Below, one piece after another: positions 25,395-35,222 of a DNA stretch of 64,000 nt. Each line of letters opens with the position of its first letter. Position 1 is the first letter of the stretch. The notes below the pieces were generated by a model, which saw nothing but the letters and a program-made list of their open reading frames with translations, had not been told where the DNA came from and ran no database searches. This DNA comes from UBA3907 sp033810155 (GTDB lineage: Bacteria > Bacillota > Sulfobacillia > Fermentithermobacillales > Fermentithermobacillaceae). A program made the translations under genes and the position numbers. The stretch is taken from NCBI GenBank assembly GCA_033810155.1, contig JAPXKJ010000003.1:35700-99699 (forward strand). The letters are read 5' to 3'.

Positions 25395-28356
25395 CAACCC
25401 CGGCAAGAGTGACATCCTCAGCGGCGGCCTTGTTCTGCCCTGACGCTTTTTTCGGTCTTCTTGAACCTATGTTATCCGCTGACCTAGTCTGTTTGGATGA
25501 CTGTTCCTTCGCTTTACTCTTAGGCGCTAAAAGAACTTTTTTCAAAGATTGACCTGTATAAGAAGACGGATGATTCATAATATCCTCGGGAGTGCCTTCT
25601 GCAACGACGTAACCACCTTCTTCGCCCCCTTCAGGACCTAGATCGATGATATAGTCCGCAGATTTTATGACGTCCATGTTGTGTTCAATGACTACCACTG
25701 TGCTACCACCATCCCTTAGACGCTGTAGCACGCTTAACAGTTTGCGGATGTCCTCAAAATGAAGTCCGGTGGTAGGCTCGTCTAAAATGTAGAGGGTTCG
25801 CTCATTGCCTCTTCTCGAAAGCTCAGTAGACAGTTTTACTCTTTGAGCTTCTCCTCCGGATAGTGTAGTAGCAGGTTGCCCCAACTTTATATACCCCAAG
25901 CCCACATCATAGAGCGTCTTCAACTTCCGTTTCACCGAAGGTACGTTTTTGAAAAGTTCTAAGGCTTCCTCAACAGTCATATCCAAGACTTCAGCAATGT
26001 TCTTTCCGCGGTACTTCACTTCCAATGTCTGGCTATTGTATCGCTTGCCGTTGCATACTTCACACGGAACATATACGTCGGACAGGAACTGCATTTCTAT
26101 CCTAATAATACCTTCACCTCTGCAAGCCTCACACCTGCCTCCTCTTACGTTGAAACTGAATCGTCCCGGTTTGTATCCCCTCATCTTGGCCTCAGGAGTT
26201 CCTGCAAAAAGCTGCCTTATGTCAGTGAACACTCCTGTATATGTGGCAGGATTGGACCTCGGAGTCCGACCTATAGGCGATTGGTCTATGTTTATGACTT
26301 TGTCCAGAAACTCCATTCCCTCAATCCCGTCGTGATCGCCTGGCCGAAGCCTCGCTCCATGCAGCGACGACGCGAGCTTTCTGTAGAGGATATCATCTAC
26401 CAAAGTACTTTTCCCTGAACCTGAGACCCCTGTTATACAGGTAAATACTCCGAGAGGTATTCTTACATCGATGTTCTTTAGATTATGCTCTCGGGCACCT
26501 TTGATCGTGATAAACTTCTCAGGTTTCCTTCGTTTTTTCGGAACAGGGATTTGCCTTTTGCCCGACAGATATTGGCCAGTTATTGATTCTTCGCATTCAA
26601 GAAGATCCTCTACCGATCCGGCGCATATAACGTAACCGCCATTGTCACCAGCGCCAGGTCCAATATCAACAACATAGTCTGCTGAGCGTATTGTCTCTTC
26701 ATCGTGTTCCACTACGATTACCGTATTGCCAATACCCCGAAGATGTTTCAATGTATCTAACAATTTCTTGTTGTCACGAGCATGTAGACCAACACTTGGT
26801 TCATCTAGCACATATAACACCCCTACTAGACCTGAACCAATCTGCGTTGCCAACCGTATCCTTTGAGATTCACCACCTGATAGAGTACCCGCATGACGGT
26901 TTAGAGTTATATATCCTAATCCTACATCGGTTAAGAACGTTAGTCTCGAACGAAGCTGCTTCAAAACTTGGTTTGCAATTAGAGACTCTCTTTCGGTAAG
27001 CGTCAAAGTATCTAGGAATTTCAGTGCATTTTCACATGACATATCGGTAAGGTCCGCTATGTTGATATCGCCTACAGTTACAGCAAGCGATTCAGGCCTA
27101 AGTCGCTTGCCTTCACATACAGGACAAGGCACTGCAGCCATAAACTGCTCTATCCACTGTCTCGCATCGTCACTGGTAGCCTGCTTGTAACGCCTCTCGA
27201 GGTTAGGAATAACCCCTTCAAAAGTAATCAAACGATCCGATTCCCTGCCGTACGGGCTTTCATAATGAAAAGGCACTTTTCGGTCTGAAATCCCATATAA
27301 AATCGCCTCAACGTGCTCAGGCGGAAGATCCTGAATTGCCACATCCGTAGATATCCCTAAAAATCCTGCTACTGCGTCCAAAAGCTGAGCGTAATATCCA
27401 TCGGGGGTTCCATTCCACGGTGCTATCGCACCATCTGAAATCGATTTTCGTCTATCGGGGATAATCATTTCAGGATCGATTTCCATATTGACTCCTAATC
27501 CATTGCACGCAGGGCAGGCACCAAATGGACTGTTGAATGAAAACAACCTTGGTTCCAGTTCCGGTATAGATATGCCGCAGTCAGGGCAAGCCAAAGACTG
27601 GCTGAAAAGGATATCTTCTTTATCACCATCTATGATAAGCTCAATGCATACTAGATCACCTGATAGGGAAAGTGCAGTCTCCAGCGAATCCACCAGTCTC
27701 TGTCTCGTGCCTTCCCGAATTATCAGCCTGTCGACGACCACCTCTATGTTGTGATTTTTGTGCTTCGCTAGTCGCTTTCCCAGAAACTCGGAGACTTCCC
27801 CTGTGACCCCATCGACCCTAACCCTCACAAATCCCAGCCTTTGAATATCGTCGAAGACCTTTTCATACTCTCCTTTCCTGCCCCGCACCAAAGGAGCTAA
27901 CACCGAGAACCTGGTACCTTCGGGCAGCTCAAGGATTTTGTCTGCCATCTGATCTACGCTTTGCCTAGATATAGGCTTTCCGCATTTCGGACAGTGGGGA
28001 TGACCCACGCGTGCGTAAAGAAGTCTGAGGTAGTCGTATATTTCAGTCACAGTCCCCACAGTCGACCGCGGGTTCCTGACTCCCGATTTCTGGTCAATAG
28101 AGATTGCCGGCGATAGCCCTTCGATGTAGTCTACATCAGGCTTATCCATAAGGCCCAAAAACTGCCTAGCGTAAGCCGATAGTGATTCAACATACCGCCT
28201 CTGACCTTCGGCGTAGATGGTATCAAAGGCCAATGAACTCTTGCCTGAACCCGACAACCCAGTTATGACTGTCAGGGTGTCTCTGGGTATTTCCAGATCT
28301 ATGTTCTTTAGGTTGTGCTGACGCGCACCCCTTATGACTATCTTATCGCGGGACAT
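25378..28356 (-). CDS. uvrA: excinuclease ABC subunit A
   Basis: A 992-residue damage-recognition ATPase. Two ABC ATPase halves show Walker A GLSGSGKSSLAFDT and GVSGSGKSTLVDDI and signatures LSGGESQRIRLA and LSGGEAQRVKLS. Zinc modules are CPDCG...CPACNG and CEACRG...CEVCNG. The C-terminus extends about 50 residues past the usual end with a basic, Lys/Ser-rich tail (KSKAKEQSSKQTRSADN). The ATG with GAGGT overlaps the uvrB end by 14 bases and the end overlaps uvrC, so all three are coupled. Confidence 0.96.
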   Translation of the reverse strand: MSRDKIVIRGARQHNLKNIDLEIPRDTLTVITGLSGSGKSSLAFDTIYAEGQRRYVESLSAYARQFLGLMDKPDVDYIEGLSPAISIDQKSGVRNPRSTVGTVTEIYDYLRLLYARVGHPHCPKCGKPISRQSVDQMADKILELPEGTRFSVLAPLVRGRKGEYEKVFDDIQRLGFVRVRVDGVTGEVSEFLGKRLAKHKNHNIEVVVDRLIIREGTRQRLVDSLETALSLSGDLVCIELIIDGDKEDILFSQSLACPDCGISIPELEPRLFSFNSPFGACPACNGLGVNMEIDPEMIIPDRRKSISDGAIAPWNGTPDGYYAQLLDAVAGFLGISTDVAIQDLPPEHVEAILYGISDRKVPFHYESPYGRESDRLITFEGVIPNLERRYKQATSDDARQWIEQFMAAVPCPVCEGKRLRPESLAVTVGDINIADLTDMSCENALKFLDTLTLTERESLIANQVLKQLRSRLTFLTDVGLGYITLNRHAGTLSGGESQRIRLATQIGSGLVGVLYVLDEPSVGLHARDNKKLLDTLKHLRGIGNTVIVVEHDEETIRSADYVVDIGPGAGDNGGYVICAGSVEDLLECEESITGQYLSGKRQIPVPKKRRKPEKFITIKGAREHNLKNIDVRIPLGVFTCITGVSGSGKSTLVDDILYRKLASSLHGARLRPGDHDGIEGMEFLDKVINIDQSPIGRTPRSNPATYTGVFTDIRQLFAGTPEAKMRGYKPGRFSFNVRGGRCEACRGEGIIRIEMQFLSDVYVPCEVCNGKRYNSQTLEVKYRGKNIAEVLDMTVEEALELFKNVPSVKRKLKTLYDVGLGYIKLGQPATTLSGGEAQRVKLSTELSRRGNERTLYILDEPTTGLHFEDIRKLLSVLQRLRDGGSTVVVIEHNMDVIKSADYIIDLGPEGGEEGGYVVAEGTPEDIMNHPSSYTGQSLKKVLLAPKSKAKEQSSKQTRSADNIGSRRPKKASGQNKAAAEDVTLAGVDERES

Positions 28357-30373
28357 TGCGTTTACCTCTCAAGGATGGGATTTCTCCTCCGTATTGTTCT
28401 AGTTCAAACAGCATATCTCTTATGATCGCCGCCCTCTCGAACTCAAGATTTGCAGATGCTTCTTTCATCTCTTTCATTAGACTCTCAATAACCTCTGGGA
28501 CTTGTTTCTTTGGAATATCTCTCAAATTCTTTTGTCTTAGGAGAGAATCCACTTTCTCTTCTTCCAGAGGTCTTTCGTGTGCGATTACATCGTGGATCTT
28601 TTTTTCTATGGTCTTAGGAACGATTCCGTGCTTTTCATTATAGGCTCTTTGTTTGAATCTGCGTCTTTCGGTTTCGCGGATGGCTCTCTCCATGGACCCT
28701 GTTATAGTATCTGCATACATTATAACTTTTCCATTTACGTTTCGAGCTGCTCTACCCGTAGTTTGTATCAATGAAGTTTCGGATCTCAAAAACCCTTCTC
28801 GATCAGCGTCGAGTATACAGACGCGTGAAACCTCAGGCAAGTCAAGTCCTTCTCTTAGAAGGTTTATGCCTACTAAGACGTCAAAAACGCCAAGTCTCAA
28901 ATCTCGAATTATCTCCATGCGCTCCAAAGTCTTTACGTCAGAGTGCATATAAGTCACTTTTATACCTAGCTCCCTGAGATATTCAGTTAGGTCTTCAGCC
29001 ATGCGCTTGGTAAGGGTAGTCACCAAGACTCTCTCATTTCTAGAACATGCTTCCCGGATCTCGGAGACTAAATCATCTATTTGATTCGCAGTAGGTCTAA
29101 TCTCTATCTCCGGATCGATGAGCCCTGTCGGGCGTACAACCTGTTCTACTACCTGAGAAGCAACCTCCATTTCGAAAGGCCCTGGCGTAGCAGATACGTA
29201 AATCACCTGGCCCACTTTGGACATGAACTCATCGAAGGTAAGCGGCCTATTGTCGAAAGCCGAAGGAAGCCTGAATCCAAATTTGACTAAAGCCTCTTTG
29301 CGCGAGCGATCTCCCTCATACATCGCCCGAAGTTGTGGTATTGTCACGTGAGATTCATCTATTACAACTAGGAAATCTTCCGGGAAAAAATCTAGTAGCG
29401 TATAAGGTGGCTGCCCCGGGAGCCTTTGAGTAAGGTGCCTAGAATAATTTTCGATACCCGGGCAATATCCCATCTCCTGGAGCATCTCCAAGTCAAATCT
29501 GGTCCTTTGCTCAAGCCTGTAAGCTTCGAGGATTTTGCCTTGGTCCCTCAATTCTCTCAGCCTTATCTCAAGCTCTTCCTCTATAGTCTTTATGGCGAGT
29601 GCCATTTTATCATCTTTCACTACATAGTGTTTAGCGGGATAGATCATGACGTGATTCATCTCGGAAATGGCTCGCCCTGTAAGCACATCAAACTGCAGGA
29701 TCCTTTCAACCTCGTCCCCAAAGAGCTCCACTCTTACAGCTGTATCAGTAGATCCTGCAGGATAGATCTCTATGGTATCACCACGCACCCTGAAGGTGCC
29801 TCGCCGAAAATCAATGTCGTTCCGGGTATACTGTATGTCTACCAGCCTACGCAAGATCTCTTCCCGTTCTTTCTGCATTCCCTTTCGTACCGAAAGCACA
29901 AGGTCTCTGTAGTCTTCAGGTGATCCCAAACCGTATATACAGGACACGCTAGCCACGGTAAGGACGTCTCTGCGTTCAAACAAGGCACAGGTAGCTGAGT
30001 GTCTCAGTTTGTCGATCTCATCGTTAATCATGGCATCCTTTTCTATATAGGTGTCTGTCTGAGGAATGTATGCCTCCGGCTGATAGTAATCGTAGTAGCT
30101 GACGAAGTATTCAACCGCGTTGTCAGGGAAAAAAGCTTTGAACTCTGAAGCCAGCTGAGCGGCCAAGATCTTGTTGTGAGACACCACCAAAGTAGGGCGG
30201 TTGAGCCGTGCGACGACGTTGGCAATAGTAAACGTCTTGCCTGAGCCTGTAACCCCCAGCAAAACCTGGTGTCTATATCCCTTTTTCACACCGTAAACAA
30301 GGGCATTTATGGCTTCAGGCTGGTCTCCTTCTGGTCTAAAATCAGAAACTAATTTGAAATCTGGCAACTGCAT
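28343..30373 (-). CDS. uvrB: excinuclease ABC subunit B
   Basis: A 676-residue helicase-like repair protein. Walker A is GVTGSGKTFTIANV; the beta-hairpin region is YYDYYQPEAYIPQTDTYIEK; motif VIDESHVTIPQL and the C-terminal UVR motif (ASANLEFERAAIIRD) that binds UvrC are present. ATG 30371-30373 is preferred: it follows a GGGGG, and the promoter at 30388-30416 would start transcription about at the alternative ATG 30385, leaving a very short leader. Confidence 0.96.
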   Translation of the reverse strand: MQLPDFKLVSDFRPEGDQPEAINALVYGVKKGYRHQVLLGVTGSGKTFTIANVVARLNRPTLVVSHNKILAAQLASEFKAFFPDNAVEYFVSYYDYYQPEAYIPQTDTYIEKDAMINDEIDKLRHSATCALFERRDVLTVASVSCIYGLGSPEDYRDLVLSVRKGMQKEREEILRRLVDIQYTRNDIDFRRGTFRVRGDTIEIYPAGSTDTAVRVELFGDEVERILQFDVLTGRAISEMNHVMIYPAKHYVVKDDKMALAIKTIEEELEIRLRELRDQGKILEAYRLEQRTRFDLEMLQEMGYCPGIENYSRHLTQRLPGQPPYTLLDFFPEDFLVVIDESHVTIPQLRAMYEGDRSRKEALVKFGFRLPSAFDNRPLTFDEFMSKVGQVIYVSATPGPFEMEVASQVVEQVVRPTGLIDPEIEIRPTANQIDDLVSEIREACSRNERVLVTTLTKRMAEDLTEYLRELGIKVTYMHSDVKTLERMEIIRDLRLGVFDVLVGINLLREGLDLPEVSRVCILDADREGFLRSETSLIQTTGRAARNVNGKVIMYADTITGSMERAIRETERRRFKQRAYNEKHGIVPKTIEKKIHDVIAHERPLEEEKVDSLLRQKNLRDIPKKQVPEVIESLMKEMKEASANLEFERAAIIRDMLFELEQYGGEIPSLRGKRNVPR

Positions 30374-30387
30374 TCCCCCATCCACTT

Positions 30388-30416
30388 ATTATAACCGGCG
30401 AGGGGTAGGCAATCAA
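30388..30416 (-). promoter_or_regulatory. sigma-A-type promoter of uvrBAC
   Basis: On the minus strand TTGATT (30411-30416) and a perfect TATAAT (30388-30393) are 17 bases apart, directly before uvrB. The implied leader is about ten bases. Confidence 0.85.
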
Positions 30417-30445
30417 ATGTTCTATATGGGGCCAAATATGAGAAT

Positions 30446-30468
30446 AGACTTGGCAAGTAGACAAGTCT
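30446..30468 (-). terminator. hairpin after the MinJ-like gene
   Basis: AGACTTG (30446-30452) and CAAGTCT (30462-30468) are perfect seven-base arms with a nine-base loop, 33 bases past the MinJ-like stop. The following stretch is only weakly U-rich, so termination strength is uncertain. Confidence 0.35.
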
Positions 30469-30500
30469 CGATGGGACAAACAGAGGTTCCATAGGAATTA

Positions 30501-31796
30501 CTACTTAGTGTCAGCAGATCTAGCTTGCATTTTCCCTAGCATTTTCTTTATGAAAGTAACCACGATTCCCTCGTTGTATTGGCTCACCATTGGCTCGTCT
30601 CCCGGCTCTGGAACAAAAATTATCCCTATGGGTTCGCCACGGACTATTCGGATGTCAGTGTGAAGCGTTTCAACTCGACCGTCCTGACCTTGTCTCTCGA
30701 TAGTCACGACTACGCTTTCTGATTCAGAAAACTCAACAAGTTGCAAAAACTCATGCCTGGAATCAATTCCGCAACCATCAACTGAGACTATTATATCCCC
30801 AGTCCTTATTCCCGATTTTTCTGCCGGACTGCCGTGGACAACATCGAGGACCATTGCCCCTTTCTCCGGGGGAACATAGATGGGAGGATTTTCAAACTCT
30901 TCTTTGAGCCCTTTCTTAATCACGAGTTCATGGCCAATTGGCGAAAATAGCGCCGCGACCCAGGCAAACAAAGGCCACCGCGACGCCATAATAGAGAAAA
31001 TCAGTAGGACCATGCTAAAAAGCATCAACGTCTTCGACGTGCTTATAGACTTATCTTTGGGATTTGAGGCAACGGCGATATCACCGTAGCCTAGGGCAGC
31101 AATTACAGGCATCATCGCAAAAATCATGTGTTCGGTACTTAAGTCGCCTGGTGTCCTTATCAAAGGCCACCAATCTGGAAGATAAATCAGATCCTGAATG
31201 TCAGAGATAAAAGGCGCTTGTATAAGGAATAAAACGATCAGGGGAATGGGCCAAAACCGCTGAAGCGCAAAGCCGCCGACTACCTTTCCGTCCTTACTCG
31301 AAACATAAAAAGGGGTAGAACATGAATGCCCCGATATCCATATAAGAAAGGCTTCTGCAGCATGAAGACATGCAACAAGGCCCATCACTGACGGCACGTT
31401 TATCTTGGGCCATCCAAATAAAAGGTAGCTAAGACTGGCAAGACCACCAGCGTATGAGTAACATACAAACCTCGGGCTCACTAGAAAAAGTAGCAGAGCA
31501 AGCGGGAAAAGATAACCTATCCCGCTGTCACTAACGGACACCCCAACTATGACCAAAAGGAGGCTTGCAAACAGTCCTCCCACTAATCCAAGGCCGATGG
31601 CGTAAAGAGTATTGCCAAACGCCTTGTTTTTTGCGGTGCCGTATAGTTTCTCTTCTATCGACTGTATCTTGCGATACTGAACTGTCACAAGAACCAACAC
31701 GACCAGATACAAACCGTCTACCACAGGATTGCCAAATATGCTCGGGTAAGAACGGATAACTGAACCAACCAGTTCAATCAATGGGTCCACGCACAT
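30501..31796 (-). CDS. MinJ-like polytopic membrane protein with PDZ domain
   Basis: A 431-residue protein with about eight hydrophobic segments (for example LYLVVLVLVTVQY, GLVGGLFASLLLVIVGVSV and LFPLALLLFLVSP) followed by a cytoplasmic or exterior PDZ domain (GSPAEKSGIRTGDIIVSVDG near residue 310-330). Length, topology and position between ctpA and uvrB match MinJ of Bacillus, which bridges DivIVA and MinD in division-site control; no minCD is in the window. The start may be ATG 31796 or GTG 31790, both near GAGGGG. Confidence 0.8.
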   Translation of the reverse strand: MCVDPLIELVGSVIRSYPSIFGNPVVDGLYLVVLVLVTVQYRKIQSIEEKLYGTAKNKAFGNTLYAIGLGLVGGLFASLLLVIVGVSVSDSGIGYLFPLALLLFLVSPRFVCYSYAGGLASLSYLLFGWPKINVPSVMGLVACLHAAEAFLIWISGHSCSTPFYVSSKDGKVVGGFALQRFWPIPLIVLFLIQAPFISDIQDLIYLPDWWPLIRTPGDLSTEHMIFAMMPVIAALGYGDIAVASNPKDKSISTSKTLMLFSMVLLIFSIMASRWPLFAWVAALFSPIGHELVIKKGLKEEFENPPIYVPPEKGAMVLDVVHGSPAEKSGIRTGDIIVSVDGCGIDSRHEFLQLVEFSESESVVVTIERQGQDGRVETLHTDIRIVRGEPIGIIFVPEPGDEPMVSQYNEGIVVTFIKKMLGKMQARSADTK

Positions 31797-31825
31797 TCCC
31801 CTCTCGTATTTGAACCAAACACAAG

Positions 31826-32950
31826 CTAGAACGTCTTTTCGATCTCGGCCTTCGCAAGTTCCAGTGCTTTTGCAAGCTGCTCTTCGTCCCCTTCTACCAT
31901 TACATCCGGTTCGAGCCCTATTCCGTGAATGGAACGTCCCTTGGGAGTCAAATATTCGGCTATGGTGACTTTGACGTAGGAACCATCCCTTAGCTCATAT
32001 GAATTCTGTACCAAACCTTTCCCGAATGTAGTCTTGCCCACTAAAGTACCTACCTCATGATCCTGTATGGCTCCTGCCAGGATTTCGGAAGCGCTTGCAG
32101 TGCCCTCGTTAACCAGGACAACAAGGGGCATTCCCAATCCCGTACCCGATGAATTGAAACTCGTCTTCTCAAACTTCCTTCCACTGATAGTGACAACGGT
32201 TCCCTTGGGAACAAACAAGTTCGCAATATCTATGCACTTATCCAAAAGGCCTCCACCGTTATAGCGGAGATCGAGTACTATGGCCTGAGCGCCCTGGGCT
32301 TTTAGCTCCTTCAGCGCCTGAGAAGTCTCTACAGCCGCATTCTCGCTAAAAGTTATTAGTTCGATGTAGCCAATGGTATCGTCTTTCATCTCATAGTTTA
32401 CAGCAGGAATAACGATGTTTTCTCTCACGAGCGAAAACTCAAGGATCTCACCGTCACGATATATGGTGATACTCACTTCGGTTCCAGCAGGACCTCTTAT
32501 GAGTGCCGCGGCTTCGTCGCTAGTAAAAATATCCTTGCCGTTTACGCTGAGGATAACATCGTTTGCTTTGATGCCGGCTTTATCGGCAGGTGTTCCTTTC
32601 ATTGGCGCTACGATAGTGACTTTCCCATCTTTTACCCCTATAGTAATACCGACGCCAGAGTACTCACCGCTAGTCGTTATGTAAAACTCAGTCCACTCTT
32701 GCTTAGTCATGTATGTGGTGTACGGATCGCCAAGAGCTGACACGACTCCCCGAGGAGCGCCTTCCATCAGACTAGTTTTGTCAAAATCCTTGTAATACGC
32801 TTGGTCTAAGACTCTTTGCACCTCATATACCTTTGCTATAGGAGTATATCTGACCACAAAATACGAACATAATCCAACCGTAACCATAATTGATATAACG
32901 GCTGTAATAATGCACAGTCTCAGAGTTCTTCGATTAGATTTAGCTTCCAT
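31826..32950 (-). CDS. ctpA: S41 carboxy-terminal processing peptidase
   Basis: A 374-residue exported protease. A signal anchor (LCIITAVISIMVTVGLCSYF, about 12-31) is followed by a PDZ domain (GTPADKAGIKANDVILSVNG) and the S41 core. Ser286 in NEGTASASEILAG and Lys311 in GKTTFGKGLVQ form the catalytic dyad, 25 residues apart as in CtpB. It would act outside the membrane. GGTGG lies six bases before the ATG. Its neighbour is the MinJ-like gene 29 bases downstream. Confidence 0.94.
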   Translation of the reverse strand: MEAKSNRRTLRLCIITAVISIMVTVGLCSYFVVRYTPIAKVYEVQRVLDQAYYKDFDKTSLMEGAPRGVVSALGDPYTTYMTKQEWTEFYITTSGEYSGVGITIGVKDGKVTIVAPMKGTPADKAGIKANDVILSVNGKDIFTSDEAAALIRGPAGTEVSITIYRDGEILEFSLVRENIVIPAVNYEMKDDTIGYIELITFSENAAVETSQALKELKAQGAQAIVLDLRYNGGGLLDKCIDIANLFVPKGTVVTISGRKFEKTSFNSSGTGLGMPLVVLVNEGTASASEILAGAIQDHEVGTLVGKTTFGKGLVQNSYELRDGSYVKVTIAEYLTPKGRSIHGIGLEPDVMVEGDEEQLAKALELAKAEIEKTF

Positions 32951-33057
32951 ATAAAGCCACCGCCGTTCTTTCCTTTATTCAATCGAACCCACACATAACA
33001 TTCAGATCTGGTCTACTTATGAAGCGTCATACTCAGTCTAGCATATTCAAGACGAAA

Positions 33058-33120
33058 CTGCTTATCCCAGTTGCTATGCAAGTCTCTACAAAAGGCTTGC
33101 ACACCGACTTAGATAAGCAG
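33058..33120. other. large symmetric nested inverted repeat
   Basis: CTGCTTATC (33058-33066) pairs with GATAAGCAG (33112-33120); inside, TGCAAG (33077-33082) pairs with CTTGCA (33096-33101). The two spacers between the arms are each exactly ten bases. The element lies in the 205-base gap between ctpA and the EnvC-like gene, 36 bases past the EnvC stop. No U-tract follows. No other gene is seen in this gap. Confidence 0.6.
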
Positions 33121-33155
33121 CGCTTACGTTTGCGTCTAGAAATACCCTATGTGAC

Positions 33156-34319
33156 CTAAAAGGACACCCAGTTCTTGGGATTATCCGTAACACCCTTAAC
33201 ACGTACCTCAAAGTGTAGGTGGGGACCCGTGGACACTCCGGTGCTCCCAGCCAAGGCAATCGTTTGTCCTCTTGTGACCACATCTCCAACTTTTACTAAC
33301 AGTTTAGAGGCATGACCATAGAGGGTTGAGATGCTGCCACCATGGTCAATAATCACACAGAGCCCATATCCGCCATTTGAACCCGACAGGATAACTGTCC
33401 CATCTTCCGCAGCCTTTATAGGAGTACCGCTATTTACGGCAATATCTATGCCGGAATGCCATTTGTACTTCCCCAAAAGAGGATGCCACCTGTTGCCGTA
33501 GTCGGAGCTTATCCATCCTCCTGAGACCGGCCGTATCATGGACAGGCCCTCAGGTTTCTCTCGCTGATGACCTTGTGCCTGAAGATCTATGATTACCTGT
33601 TCCAGAGCTTTGGACTCACGTTCCATTTCGTCGAGAGTTTCTTCAAGTTTTTGCCTGTCTTGCTGTAGTTGCGCAAGATATCTCTCTCTATCTGTGCTTC
33701 GAGATGCAACGGCCGCTCTTTTCTGCTCCTCTTGTCTTTTTGACCAGGTTATATCGTTAAGATCTTTCTCAAGTGTTGCTTTTTTCTCATCCAACGCAAC
33801 CTTCATGGCCTCATATTCTTCGATAAGGCGGACATCGTCCTGGGCAACCTCGCGAAGGTAGTACAACCTAGCCGTAAAATCCGAAATGCTATCTGAGTTC
33901 AACAATATCTCCAAGTAGGACATTCTCCCGGCTTTGTACATAGTTACTAGTCTCTCGTCAAAAAGGCCCTTTTGCTCAGCTATCTTGTTTTCCATCGCTT
34001 CAATCTCTTTTTTTGTTTCGTTTATTCTTCCGTTGAGATATTCAATTCTAGCTACCATGTACGCAAGTTCTTTCTCCGACAAAGTCAGTTCCATTTCTAA
34101 CTTTTCCAGTTCTTTCAACACGGAACTCTCTGAACGCCGTTTGGACTCAATCTGTTTTTGATACTCCTCAATCTCCTTTTGCATCCGCTCAAGTTCCGAA
34201 TACTTGTCGTCCAAAATACCGGCTTTTGCAACATTAAGGTATGGGATAAAAGCCAAGCATAAAGCAGCTATCACGGCGAATGCGATAATGCTTTTGCATT
34301 TGTACCTGCCTTTCTCCAT
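33156..34319 (-). CDS. EnvC-like murein hydrolase activator, M23 domain
   Basis: A 387-residue exported protein. A signal peptide (IIAFAVIAALCLAFIPYLNVA, ending about AKA) precedes about 230 residues of coiled coil (KYSELERMQKEIEEYQKQIE onward) and a C-terminal M23 LytM domain. GIDIAVNSGTPIKAAEDG and STGPHLHFEVRV hold the zinc and catalytic histidines (HSGID and HLHFE), so this copy is probably an active peptidase. In other bacteria it is activated by FtsEX; here it lies directly after ftsX, and the order is conserved. Confidence 0.92.
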   Translation of the reverse strand: MEKGRYKCKSIIAFAVIAALCLAFIPYLNVAKAGILDDKYSELERMQKEIEEYQKQIESKRRSESSVLKELEKLEMELTLSEKELAYMVARIEYLNGRINETKKEIEAMENKIAEQKGLFDERLVTMYKAGRMSYLEILLNSDSISDFTARLYYLREVAQDDVRLIEEYEAMKVALDEKKATLEKDLNDITWSKRQEEQKRAAVASRSTDRERYLAQLQQDRQKLEETLDEMERESKALEQVIIDLQAQGHQREKPEGLSMIRPVSGGWISSDYGNRWHPLLGKYKWHSGIDIAVNSGTPIKAAEDGTVILSGSNGGYGLCVIIDHGGSISTLYGHASKLLVKVGDVVTRGQTIALAGSTGVSTGPHLHFEVRVKGVTDNPKNWVSF

Positions 34320-34337
34320 AGCAAAACCCCCTAACGA

Positions 34338-35222
34338 CTACACTTTCAAATGTCTTCGGACTGAAAGGACCGAACCCGCCGCACCGACTACAATTCCAGT
34401 GATCGCCATTATCCCGAACATCTGCAGTGTTGACTGGGTATCAAGCACATACATAGGTATAAATGGTATGAATTCATAGAGCCTCTCAAAAAGCCAATTG
34501 TAAATGCCAACTGCAAAGAAGGCACCCAAAATGCTCCCAAATACACCTATTACTACTCCTTCAAGTATAAAGGGACCTACAACGAATCCATCCGTAGCAC
34601 CCACAAGCTTCATCACCGCAATTTCGTGCCGCCTGGAATCGATTGTCAGCCTGATCGAATTCCCTATAACCATTATTGAAACTGCCCCTACTGCAACCAT
34701 ACCTCCGAGAGACACATACTGAATAGCCCGACCAATTGACATCATTCGCCTCGAAACTTCTTCTTGGTAGATAACATCGTCTATGATATCAAGAGTCTGA
34801 ATTTCAGCCACAACGGCATCGATTTCATCTACACCGGTAGTTTTCACCCTTATGCTTGCAGGCAAAGGATTCTCTTCTTTCAAAGAATCGAGCACAGACG
34901 CCTTATCTTTGAACATTAATTTCAACTCTTCGAGAGCATCTTCCTTGCTCACATACTTTACAGTGCTAACACCAGGCATTCCTTGCACACGCTCAACTGC
35001 CGTAGAAATCTGTTCAGCCGAGGCATCTTTTATGATATAGGCCTGGATTTCCATCTGCTGTTCCGCCACGGTGTAGATATATCCTAAGTTAACGCTAACC
35101 AAGAAACTGATCCCGAGCAGAAACAACGCAAAACCTGTTGTTAAAGACGAGAGAAATGACGAAAATTTGCTACGCCATAGGCTCCTAAAAGCCTCAGAGA
35201 ATACATATCCTATGAACCTCAA
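34338..35222 (-). CDS. ftsX: cell-division ABC transporter permease FtsX
   Basis: A 294-residue membrane protein with the FtsX layout: N-terminal TM (FSSFLSSLTTGFALFLLGISF), extracytoplasmic region, then three TMs (YVSLGGMVAVGAVSIMVIGN, FILEGVVIGVFGSILGAFFA and MFGIMAITGIVVGAAGSVLS). It transmits FtsE ATP hydrolysis to a cell-wall hydrolase, here probably the EnvC-like neighbour. The TTG start overlaps the ftsE stop by four bases. Confidence 0.94.
   Translation of the reverse strand: MRFIGYVFSEAFRSLWRSKFSSFLSSLTTGFALFLLGISFLVSVNLGYIYTVAEQQMEIQAYIIKDASAEQISTAVERVQGMPGVSTVKYVSKEDALEELKLMFKDKASVLDSLKEENPLPASIRVKTTGVDEIDAVVAEIQTLDIIDDVIYQEEVSRRMMSIGRAIQYVSLGGMVAVGAVSIMVIGNSIRLTIDSRRHEIAVMKLVGATDGFVVGPFILEGVVIGVFGSILGAFFAVGIYNWLFERLYEFIPFIPMYVLDTQSTLQMFGIMAITGIVVGAAGSVLSVRRHLKV

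Noticed and set aside
29426..29923. 165-codon plus-strand open frame inside uvrB
   Set aside because: Antisense to a conserved gene with intact motifs; composition follows the opposite strand.
30478..30489. SOS (LexA/DinR) box upstream of uvrB
   Set aside because: GAACCTCTGTTT on the minus strand matches only part of the GAAC-N4-GTTC consensus and lies about 60 bases upstream of the promoter.
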